42,681 nt of DNA from a virus. Positions 1-10,500 of the stretch are shown here, piece after piece; positions within the stretch are counted from its first letter, which is position 1; every line of letters starts with the position of its first letter. The translations under genes and the position numbers were made by a program. Location: positions 1 through 42,681 of the IMG/VR virus record IMGVR_UViG_3300006793_000075; one strand, 5' to 3'. Below the pieces are notes generated by a model. It saw nothing but the letters and a program-made list of their open reading frames with translations, was not told where the DNA came from and searched no databases.

Positions 1-2
1 CA

Positions 3-545
3 CCTTCTCCGGGATTGTTTTGGGAAATTATTCCGCCAGTTATTCCTAAAACTGTACATGGCGATATAAAAATAGATACAAACATTGCAGGACCTATGCC
101 TGGTAATATTGATATACATGCTAAAGGAAAAGTAAATGCAACAAGTATTACAGGTTCTATAAATTTAAAAGCAGTTGCAGATAACATTAATATACAAACA
201 CCTCAAACTGTGTACATAGATGGAACAAGTGCAGTACACTTAAACTTACCTGGACCAGTTCAACCGCCAGCAGAGCCTATTGCATTAAGTGCGTTAGCAA
301 CTAACATACCGTTTCCTTTTGATACAAGTGCAAGTGGCGGAGCAAATGGTGCTGAATTTGGTGTTTACGAAAATCCAATTACTGATCCTAGTAAACCGTG
401 GAATGAAGCATACTATCAATCAGACAATACATTATATAGTATAATGAAGCGTATACCTATGCATGAACCGTGGCCAGGACATGAAGCAGGCGATGGTATA
501 GAAACTACAGCGTCTAATACAGATAGAGAAACCAGTGGTCAGTAA
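3..545 (+). CDS. Baseplate hub protein, gp5-like C-terminal end (5' partial)
   Basis: The reading frame is open to the left edge of the window, so only the last 181 codons are seen. The first in-frame start-like codon (TTG at 15) is probably internal. The middle part has short alternating hydrophobic/polar stretches with Gly turns (KIDTNIAGPMPGNIDIHAKG), as expected of a beta-helix or needle. The end carries the segment RIPMHEPWPGHE, which I recall near the C-terminus of baseplate hub/lysozyme (gp5) proteins of T4-like marine phages. The gene is followed directly by gp25 and gp6, the usual baseplate order. No lysozyme domain is visible, because it would lie upstream of the window. It could instead be another baseplate spike protein. 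Confidence 0.55.
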   Translation, partial: PSPGLFWEIIPPVIPKTVHGDIKIDTNIAGPMPGNIDIHAKGKVNATSITGSINLKAVADNINIQTPQTVYIDGTSAVHLNLPGPVQPPAEPIALSALATNIPFPFDTSASGGANGAEFGVYENPITDPSKPWNEAYYQSDNTLYSIMKRIPMHEPWPGHEAGDGIETTASNTDRETSGQ

Positions 546-562
546 AGTGGGTAAATAGCAGT

Positions 563-1000
563 ATGGCACAGTATAAAGAAATCAATGTAGACGGAAAAAC
601 AGACGTAGTTCAAACACAGCAAACTAGTCAAATTTACAAAGGCACGAGTACGGTTAGTGACGATAGTAAGAGTTTTTCATTATACGATATAAACTTAATC
701 AAACAGGATTTGTTGAATCACTTTAATATTAGAAAAGGTGAGAAGATCTATAATCCAAATTTTGGTAGTATTATATGGGATCTAATACACGAACCGTTAA
801 CAGAAGAAACAACTGAATTATTACAAAATGACGTTAAAGAAGTCCTTAGATCAGATCCAAGGGTTTTAGTTGAAAATATTTCAATTTTTGAACAGCAAAC
901 TGGTGTACAAATTGTTATTGAAATTAACTTTAAAGACTACAATCAATTAGAACAAATGGTATATACGTTTGATCGAAATAGTGGCTTATCGATGGCATAA
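563..1000 (+). CDS. gp25: Baseplate wedge subunit gp25
   Basis: This 145-aa protein belongs to the GPW/gp25 family, which forms part of the inner baseplate wedge and the sheath-like core of contractile injection machines. The first 40 residues are polar and probably flexible. The conserved body follows: residues 43-62 (DINLIKQDLLNHFNIRKGEK), then NPNFGSIIWDLIHEPLTEET, then the amphipathic helix LLQNDVKEVLRSDPRV. The length is close to that of T4 gp25 plus a short N-terminal extension. It lies between the gp5-like end and gp6, as in T4-like phages. The ATG is preceded by AGTGGGTAAATAGCAGT, a weak ribosome-binding site. Confidence 0.9.
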   Translation: MAQYKEINVDGKTDVVQTQQTSQIYKGTSTVSDDSKSFSLYDINLIKQDLLNHFNIRKGEKIYNPNFGSIIWDLIHEPLTEETTELLQNDVKEVLRSDPRVLVENISIFEQQTGVQIVIEINFKDYNQLEQMVYTFDRNSGLSMA

Positions 1001-1039
1001 AATAAAATACGCAGTTTATAATTTAAGGTAAATATTTGC

Positions 1040-4000
1040 ATGGCAAGTTATGATAGACAAAATTCACTTTTAGTAAACCAGGATTGGAGTAAGATCTATC
1101 GATCTTTCACTGATGCTGACTTTAGTTCTTACGATTTCCCTACTATACGTAGGACGATGATTAATTACTTACGTAAAAATTATCCAGAAGACTTTAACGA
1201 TTATATCGAATCAAGTGAATATCTTGCATTAATTGATGTAATTGCATTTTTAGGGCAAAGTTTATCTTACAGAGTTGACTTAAATGCTAGAGAAAACTTT
1301 ATTGAAACAGCACAGAAAAAAGAAAGTGTATTGCGTCTTGCAAGATTAGTAGGTTATAACAACAAACGTAACCAAAGTGCTACAGGACTATTAAAAATTA
1401 CAGGAATACAAACCACACAGAATTTAACTGACAGTAACGGAACACAGTTACGTAATAGATTTATTTTATGGAATGACGATTCAAATGTAAACTGGTTAGA
1501 GCAGATCAATACAATTATGAATAACAGTTTCCAAGGAACAACTGTATTTGGAAAACCAAATGCTAGTGATGCAGTTGGAGGAATTCAAACAGATCAATAC
1601 AAAGTTAATACAACCAATTCAGATATTCCAACATACAAATTTAGTAAAACTGTTGCAGGGTTACAAACATCATTTAATATTGTAAGTGCTAATTTAAATC
1701 AGGGTAATATAGTTGAAGAAACTCCATTGCCAGGAAACACTTTAGGATTATTATATAGAAATGATAAGAGAGGCAATAGTTCAGAAAACACGGGATTCTT
1801 TTTAAACTTTAAACAAGGCGAAACTTACACTTCACCGTTTTCAATTTCAGATCCTTCTAACAATGAAGTAATTAATTTAAACACACCTAACATTAATAAC
1901 GATGATGTTTGGTTATGGGAATTAGATCAATTTGGAAACTATATACAACAATGGACAAAACTTGATAGTGTTGTTGGAACAAACGCTGTTTATAATTCAG
2001 AAGCAAAAGATAATAGAAAAATTTATTCTGTAATTTCAAGAGACCAAGATAAAGTTAGTTTAAATTTTGCAGATGGAACATTTGGTGATTTACCTAATGG
2101 TTCATTTAGAGTTTACTACAGAGTTTCAAATGGTTTAACATATACAATTAGACCAGCAGACATGCAAAATATTATTGTTGATATTCCTTACACTTCAAAA
2201 AGTGGACAAAGAAATACACTAACAGTTCAATGTGCATTGCAGACTACAGTTACAAATGCTAGTGCTACAGAAAGTGTTTCTAGTATTAGAAACAATGCAC
2301 CTCAAACATATTACACACAAAATAGAATGATCACAGGTGAAGACTATAACACTTTACCTTTAACGTCTAATCCACAAGTTGTTAAATCAAAAGCAGTAAA
2401 CAGAGCAAGTAGTGGTATTTCAAGACAGTATGAAATTAAAGATCCAACTGGAAAATATTCCAGCACAAACATAATGGCTGATGATGGAATACTTTATAAA
2501 AATGATTACGAAATAGATTTTAATTTTACATTTAGTACAAGAAATGATGTATTAGGTATTTTAAGAAATAATATCGAACCTATTATTGCAGGTATAGGAA
2601 CTAAAAGTTTTTACTATGATAAATTTCCTAGAATACAAACAGCAGGTCTAAACATTGATTGGGTTAAGTCAACAGACACAAGTGTTGGGTCAACAGGATA
2701 TTTTAGAAACACAGTGAATAACGCACCTATTACAGTTGGGTCATTTACAGGAAACAACTTTAGGTTTATTGCAACTGATAGTATGATTAAATTTGTTCCA
2801 CCAAGTGGTAGATATTTTCTACCTAATGGAGCACTTACAACAACTAAAACAAAATTAACTAGTGATTATATCTGGGCCAAAGTTGCAAATGTTATTGGTG
2901 ACGGATCTAACGGCGGACTAGGTGCATTAGATAACGGAACAGGACCAATTGTAATTACAGAGAAAGTACCAGCACTAGCAATACCAAGTGAGATTGTACC
3001 TAATATAGTAACAGACTTACCAAGTGATATTGAAACAGAAATAGTTGACTTAGTATTTTCAAATAAAAACTTTGGACTACGTTATGATCAATCTACATTA
3101 ACATGGAAAATTATTGCTAATGCTAATGCTAATACATTAGATCCATTTAGTTTAGATAGAGAAGGTGATTTATCAGGAACTAAAGCAGACAAGAGTTGGT
3201 TTGTACTATTTGAAACCGACGGTGAAACATACACAGTTTCATACAGGGGATTAGATTATAGATTTGAAAGTCAAGACCTTGTACAATTTTATGTTGATAC
3301 TACAGGAAAAACATATGATCCTAAAACAGGATCAGTAATTAAAGATCAAATTAAAATTCTTAAAGTAAATGAAGATCCGATTGCTAGTTCAATCTTAACA
3401 AAAGATTATCCATGGGAAATTACTGGAGCAATTAGAAACACAGACGGATTTGAAGATACAAATAGAGTACAAGTAAACTTATACGACTCAGACGATGACG
3501 GAATGATTGATGATCCAGATAGTTTTATAAATGTAGTTGCACCAGAATCAACAGATGTTAGAGGATATCAAGACAAATTTGTATTCTTCCAAAATACTGT
3601 TGTTGGAAACTATACAGTTGCTAAAAAAGTAGATGCAAGTAATTTTATAATTTTTGATAAAGAAACAAGTATTCCAGCACTTGCAGATTATAGCGACGGA
3701 CAACTATTTTATTTTTATAGTTCTACAGAAAACGTTATTAAGTCTTATAGTGCAACTAGAGGAGTATTAGATTTAAACAATACGTATTTTGCAAAACCTG
3801 GAAGATCGGATATTAGATTCCAGTATATTCACAATGCAGATAATGATAGAAGATTAGATCCTAGTAAAACTAACTTAATAGACATCTATATGTTAACCGA
3901 AGCATATGACAGTGACTTTAGAACATGGATTGTAAATGGAGGGAATCGACCATTAGCACCGAGTTCAGAACAACTTAGAAGTCAATTTGAACCTGAATTA

Positions 4001-4582
4001 AATAAAATAAAATCAATAAGTGATACATTAATATTTCATTCAGTAAAATATAGACCATTATTTGGAACCACTGCTGATACAGATCTTCAAGCACAATTTA
4101 AAATTGTAAGAGGACCAAACAGCACTATTAGTGATAACCAATTGAAAAGCGGTGTAATCGAAGCAATTAATTCATTCTTTAATGTAACTAATTGGGATTT
4201 TGGAGATACATTTTACTTTTCAGAACTAGCAACATTTGTACATAATAATCTTGCACCTGACCTAGCAAATATGGTTATTGTACCTAGAAGTAACGGACAA
4301 AGTTTTGGATCGTTGTTTCAAATACAAAGTAAAGCAGATGAAATTTTTGTAAGCAGTGCTACTGTTGATAATATAGAAATTATCGATAGTGTAACAGCAA
4401 GTAATTTACAAGCATCAGGTAATGTTGTTAGCAGTGTTGAACAAGTAGGAACAGTTGCAGTTACATCAACAAACACAGTTACAACAACTAATACTGTTTC
4501 AACAGGTACAGCAAGTACAACAGGTACAGCAAGTACAACAAGTACTACCAACACCACTAGTAGCGGAGGTTCTAATTACTAA
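1040..4582 (+). CDS. gp6: Baseplate wedge subunit gp6
   Basis: This is the large baseplate wedge protein. In T4, gp6 dimers join wedges into a ring and trigger the hexagon-to-star change of the baseplate. The N-terminal part (residues about 15-115) shows the typical gp6 pattern: NYLRKNYPEDFNDYIESSEY, ALIDVIAFLGQSLSYRVDLN, ARENFIETAQKKESVLRLAR and VGYNNKRN. At 1180 aa it is much longer than T4 gp6 (about 660 aa) and matches the enlarged gp6 of marine T4-like phages. The centre is beta-rich and holds Asp-rich stretches such as LYDSDDDGMIDDPD, possibly calcium-binding. The last 50 residues are almost only Thr, Ser, Val, Gly and Asn. Its TAA overlaps the ATG of the next gene by one base. Confidence 0.9.
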   Translation: MASYDRQNSLLVNQDWSKIYRSFTDADFSSYDFPTIRRTMINYLRKNYPEDFNDYIESSEYLALIDVIAFLGQSLSYRVDLNARENFIETAQKKESVLRLARLVGYNNKRNQSATGLLKITGIQTTQNLTDSNGTQLRNRFILWNDDSNVNWLEQINTIMNNSFQGTTVFGKPNASDAVGGIQTDQYKVNTTNSDIPTYKFSKTVAGLQTSFNIVSANLNQGNIVEETPLPGNTLGLLYRNDKRGNSSENTGFFLNFKQGETYTSPFSISDPSNNEVINLNTPNINNDDVWLWELDQFGNYIQQWTKLDSVVGTNAVYNSEAKDNRKIYSVISRDQDKVSLNFADGTFGDLPNGSFRVYYRVSNGLTYTIRPADMQNIIVDIPYTSKSGQRNTLTVQCALQTTVTNASATESVSSIRNNAPQTYYTQNRMITGEDYNTLPLTSNPQVVKSKAVNRASSGISRQYEIKDPTGKYSSTNIMADDGILYKNDYEIDFNFTFSTRNDVLGILRNNIEPIIAGIGTKSFYYDKFPRIQTAGLNIDWVKSTDTSVGSTGYFRNTVNNAPITVGSFTGNNFRFIATDSMIKFVPPSGRYFLPNGALTTTKTKLTSDYIWAKVANVIGDGSNGGLGALDNGTGPIVITEKVPALAIPSEIVPNIVTDLPSDIETEIVDLVFSNKNFGLRYDQSTLTWKIIANANANTLDPFSLDREGDLSGTKADKSWFVLFETDGETYTVSYRGLDYRFESQDLVQFYVDTTGKTYDPKTGSVIKDQIKILKVNEDPIASSILTKDYPWEITGAIRNTDGFEDTNRVQVNLYDSDDDGMIDDPDSFINVVAPESTDVRGYQDKFVFFQNTVVGNYTVAKKVDASNFIIFDKETSIPALADYSDGQLFYFYSSTENVIKSYSATRGVLDLNNTYFAKPGRSDIRFQYIHNADNDRRLDPSKTNLIDIYMLTEAYDSDFRTWIVNGGNRPLAPSSEQLRSQFEPELNKIKSISDTLIFHSVKYRPLFGTTADTDLQAQFKIVRGPNSTISDNQLKSGVIEAINSFFNVTNWDFGDTFYFSELATFVHNNLAPDLANMVIVPRSNGQSFGSLFQIQSKADEIFVSSATVDNIEIIDSVTASNLQASGNVVSSVEQVGTVAVTSTNTVTTTNTVSTGTASTTGTASTTSTTNTTSSGGSNY
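4503..4538 (+). repeat. 18-bp tandem duplication in the gp6 tail
   Basis: CAGGTACAGCAAGTACAA occurs twice in a row (4503-4520 and 4521-4538), followed by a degenerate third piece (CAAGTACTA). It keeps frame (6 codons per unit) and encodes the Thr/Ser/Gly/Ala-rich end of gp6. It looks like recent slippage expansion. Confidence 0.85.
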
Positions 4583-7500
4583 TGGCATATAGTGACAACA
4601 ACAATGCTCCTGTTAACAAGGACAATAAAGATAAGTTTAGAAATAGTGCTGATTTACTTCCAATGTTTTTTAGAACGGAAGCAAATAAAAAGTTTCTTGG
4701 AGCAACATTTGACACACTTATTAGTAAAGGTCAATTAGAAAAAATTAACGGTTTTGTTGGAAGTAGATATTCTCCAACAGTAAAGCCAGAGGATAGATAC
4801 CTTACTGAACCAACATCTAATCGCAGACGTTATAACCTATTACCTAGTGTTGTAATTAGAGATGATTTTGATGATAGAACAGAATGGTTAGCAACGTATG
4901 ACGATTTATTAAATCAGTTAGATTTTTTTAACAGTGAAACAAAAAATCATAACAACTTATTTTCTAGCAAATATTATGCTTGGAACCCACATATTGACTT
5001 TGATAAAATTGCAAACTATAGACAGTACTATTGGTTGCCACAAGGTCCTAGTCCAGTTACAGTTACAGGATTAGCAGAAGGTAGCATAAGTGCATTTACT
5101 GTTACTAATGATAGTTCGGGTGCTTATGTGTTTACGCCAGATGGTAGTTCAAAGAACCCTGTAATTAAATTGTTTAGAGGGGCAACTTATAAGTTTGAAG
5201 TAAATGCACCAGGACATCCATTCAATATTAAACTTGCAAAAACTACAGGTAATACAGATTTATACACTGATGGAGTTACAGACAACGGTACCGACAATGG
5301 AACAGTTGTGTTTACTATTCCAAAAGGTGCACCAGACATACTTTACTATGCTTGTGCTAATCATCAATCAATGCAAGGTATTTTTGAAATTAAAGATGCA
5401 GTTGATGAGTTAAACATTGATATTCCTACAGAAGTTTTAGGTAAAACAGAGTATACAAGTTCTAATGGAGTTGTGTTTACTAACGGATTAAAAGTTAATT
5501 TTACAGGAAATGTATCACCGTCAAAATATAAAAACAAAAATTATTATGTTGAAGGTGTTGGAACAGGAATTACACTTACTCCGGTAACAGAGTTTGATAC
5601 ACCAGAAGGTTATAGTCAAAATTTTGATTATGAATTTGATGTAGACAGTTTCGATGACACTCCATATGATGACGGAGAAAGCACACCAACAACTCCAGAG
5701 TACGTTAGTATTAACAGAGCAAGTATTGATAAGAATCCTTGGTCAAGATATAACAGATGGTTTCATAAAGAAGTTATTGAAGCAACAGCCAAGTATAATA
5801 ATACTAATATTGTATTAGATGAAACTCAACGTGCTAAACGTCCTATTATTGAATTTAGACCTAACATGCAACTTTACAATTTTGCTACACAAGGTTTAGG
5901 CAACATCGATGTAATTGACACAGTTACAACAGATGCATTTAGTGAAGTTGAAGGACAAATAGGTTACTACGTTGATCAAATTGATTTAACAACAGGTATG
6001 CGTGTTACATTTACAGCAGATCCTGACATCACTGTAGCAGGAAAGATTTATGAAGTTTCGTTTGTAACACACGGCGGAAAGTCAAGATTGCGTTTAGAAG
6101 AAGTTGAAAGCGGTTTAACTAATACAGGTATTGTTGTTACTAACGGTGTAACTAACAAAGGTACTAGTTGGTACTTTAATGGAACAACATGGATTAAAGG
6201 ACAACAAAAAACTACAATTAACCAAGCACCAATGTTTGAATTATTTGATAATGACGGTGTTAGTTTTACCGATACAAAATACGGTGTACAAAATTTTGTT
6301 GGTAACAAACTATTAAGTTACAAACAAGGAACCGGTGCAAACGATGCTATTTTAGGATTTCCAATTTCATATCAAAATGTTAATAACATTGGTGATATTT
6401 GTTTTAACTTTGATTGGGATAATGATAGTTTTGTATATTCTACAACTGACGGAAATGTTTTACAAGACACAGCGGCCAGTGTTGTTAAAGTAAACAAAAG
6501 TTTAACTGAAAACACATTTGAATCAGGATGGAGTTTAGTTGATACTAAAACTAGACAAAAAGTTATACAACTTAATGATACAATCGCCGAAACAACATTA
6601 ATTGAAATTACAGCAATTACTAATCCAGGACTATACCTAACAGCAAAAGACATTGTTGTTGAGTATGCTGGAACTGTACTAAAACCTAATACAGGATTTA
6701 CTACAACAAAAAGTGATGACGGTAAAAAATTATATATAAATCCTGTAGAATTTATTCCATCAGACGAAAGAATTACTATAAAAATTACCACTGATGAAGT
6801 ACCTACACAGTTTGGATTTTACGAAGCGCCTATAAACTTAACTAACAACAGTGAAAATAATGATCTAACTACATTTACTTTAGGTAGTGTAACTGATCAT
6901 GTTAGAACTATTTTTAGTAATAATATTAATGTTACTGGTAAGTTTAACAACACATCAAATGCTAGAGATATTCCTAACTTATATAAATCAGGAACACGTT
7001 ATGTAAAACATCAAGGTAGTTTATTACCTGCAATTTTTGGACTAGTTGACAGCGAAACAAATGTAATTAAATCTATAAGAAAAAATGCACTTGATTACAA
7101 TGTATTCAAACAACAATTTTTAAATATGTTTGAAACAATTGAAGTTACAGGTGCTCCGAGAGATGATGTAGACAGTATATTATACAGTATGTCTGTAAAC
7201 CAAAACTCAAATAATTCTTACTTTTACAGTGATATGGCCGGCTACGGTAAATCTTTATCGTCCACAACATATGAAGTTAACACATTTGAACAACAAATTT
7301 TTGGAATACAAAGTAACTTTAATCTAACTGCTAATTCAAATAGAAGTGTATATGTTTACTTAAACGGTGAACATTTAATTAATGGTGTTGATTATAACTT
7401 TGATACTATTGATAACACAGTTAATCTTATTAAGAAAACAGCAATAGGTGATAGTGTAGTAATTTATGATTACAATACTATTGGTAGTATTATTCCTAGT

Positions 7501-10500
7501 ACTCCTACAAAGTTAGGATTATATCCAAAGTATACACCAGAAATTTATACAGATAAAACTTATATTACGCCTACTAAAATTATTCAAGGGCATGATGGAA
7601 GTAAAACTAAAGCGTTTGATGATTACCGAGATGAATTATTATTAGAATTAGAAAAAAGAATTTATAACAATATTAAAGTTGAATATAATAGAGATATATT
7701 TGACAACAATGAATTCAAACCGGGTGCATTTAGAAAAACAGATTTTACATTAGATGAATTTACTAGTGTATTAGATGATGATTTTAATTACTGGTCTAAC
7801 TTGTATTCAGTAAACTATCTAGATAATACAACATCAGTAGAAGGGGAAATATTTTCCTACAATCATAACTCAGGTTTAGACACAGTCAACGGTGAAACTT
7901 TACCAGGATCGTGGAGAGGGATTTATAAAAAGTTTTTTGATACAGATCGTCCGCATACTGCTCCATGGGAAATGCTTGGATATTCTGAAAAACCTAGTTG
8001 GTGGGAAGGCCGTTATGGAGCCGCTCCTTACACTTCAGGTAATGATATTCTTTGGAATGATTTAGAAAAAGGTTTTGATTTTAACAAACAAAAAGCAAAT
8101 CCAGTATACGCAAGAACAGGATTAAGCAAAATTATACCTGTAGACGAGTACGGAGATTTAAAATCACCTTTACAATCAAATTTAGTAAACAACTTTATTA
8201 CAACTAACATTGGACATGATTGGGTCTTTGGTGACATGGGTCCATCAGAGTATTCATGGAGATCAAGTAGTTGGTATCCGTATGTTGAACAAATTGCTTT
8301 AGCATTACTAAAACCTGCAAACTATCTCACAGCACAATATGATACTAGTCAAAATAAAGTTTCACCAAGCGGTAACATTATATACAATAGTACAGGAAAA
8401 ATTTTAGATTTTACAGATGTAAAAACACATACATTGTATTATAATAATGTAAGATATTTTGGATCAGGGTATCATGTATTTGTAGTTGACTATATGAAAC
8501 AAGCAAATCAAGATGTGCTTACAGGTTATGCTAGTAGACTTGCAAAAACAAGTATGAATCTAACATATAAAACAGGTGCGTTTGTTAATAAAGATAGACT
8601 TAGAGTTCTACTTGAAAGTGCGAATCCAAATTCTCCTGATAAAAGTATTTTCCTCCCAGATGAAAATTATGAAATTGCATTTAGAAAATCCAATCCAGTT
8701 TATACTGCTAGTATATCTGGTGTAGTTGTAGAAAAAGTTGATAAAGGATATATGGTCAGAGGTTATGACAAGTATAATCCTGTGTTTAACATTTACCCTG
8801 CAAGACTAGGACAAAATGACCAAGCAGTTAATATTGGCGGTACTGAAGCAAACTTTATTATATGGACAGAAGAAAAGTTTTATGGTGCACAACAAATTGT
8901 ACAATACGAAGGTTCGTATTACAGAGTAAAAGAAGATCATACTGCACAGCAACAATTTGATGTTAGCAAGTATGCTAAACTTGCTGAGTTACCAACAACA
9001 GGCGGAGCATCGGCTCAAATACCTACATTGTTTGAAGACAGGTTAGTTAGAGTACCATACCAAACAGTGTATACTAACAAGCAAGACGTTTACAACTTTT
9101 TACTAGGATACGGACAGTATCTTGAAAGTATTGGATTTAAGTTTGAATCTCGAATCAACGAACTTGGTGAAATATCAGATTTTAGATTTAGTGGAAAAGA
9201 ATTTTTATATTGGACTACACAAAATTTTGCAAAAGGAAGTGTTATTACACTAGCACCGTTTGCAAGAAATGTTTCTTTTGAATTTTCATCAGGACAAGTA
9301 GATAACGTTTTAGATACATTCTATGAATATTCTATATACAATGCTGGTGGAAATCCAATAAGTAGAAAAAGCATAAGCACAGTTAGAGATAGCGGAAGAT
9401 TTACATTAAAGCCAGTAGACACACAAGAAGGTATTTTTAACGTACAATTAAATCTTATACAAAAAGAACACGTTATTGTGTTTGACGATAAGAGTGTATT
9501 TGGTGATATAATATATGATCAAGAAGCAGGTTACCGACAAGAACGTATTAAGTTAATTGGATTTAAAACTACTGAATGGGATGGCGATTTATATTCACCA
9601 GGATTTGTTTATGATGAAGCAAAGATTTCTCCATGGGCTCAATACAGAGATTATAATCTTGGCGATGTTGTAAAATATAAAACAAAATTTTATACTGCAA
9701 AAAGTTTTATTGCAGGTGAAGAAAACTTTGTTTATAATAAATGGTCCTATTTAAATCAAGCACCAACAGCAGAGTTATTACCTAACTTAGATTTTAAAAT
9801 TAGTAGTTTCCAAGATTTCTATAACTTAGATACTGAAACATTTGATGAAGCATCGAGTAAGTTATCACAACACTTGGTAGGATACCAAAAAAGAATATAC
9901 TTAGATAATCTTATACAAGATAATACAGCACAGTATAAGTTTTATCAAGGATATATTAAAGAAAAAGGTACAACAAATGCTATTGATAAAATATCTCGAT
10001 TAAAGATTGACGATGTACAAACAGATATTTCAATAGACGAGGAATGGGCATTTAAAGTTGGTAGTTTAGGAAGCAACTCAACTGTTAAAGAAATTGAGTT
10101 TACACTAGACGAAAGTTTAAATTTAGAAAATCCACAAGCATATGATTTTGTAAGTTCTGTAACTTCAAATACCACACCAGGAAACAACATACAAATTACT
10201 GCAAATAACATTGCTGTAAAACCAGTTGACTATGATAACAATCCGTGGCCAATTACAACACTTGATACTACAGCAGGAATTACTAGTGATTATCTTAATC
10301 AACTGCCGGTTGCAGGATATCCTAGATTAGATGATATTCCAACTACTTCAGTAAACTATTCAGATCTAGTAGGTAGCAGTGTTATTAACCAACTTGATGA
10401 TAGTGATCTAATTTGGGTAGCAAAGGATAAAGATAAAGACTGGAATGTGTATCAGTTACAAACAATTCCAGCAAGAGTAATTCAAACAGATGATTTAAAA

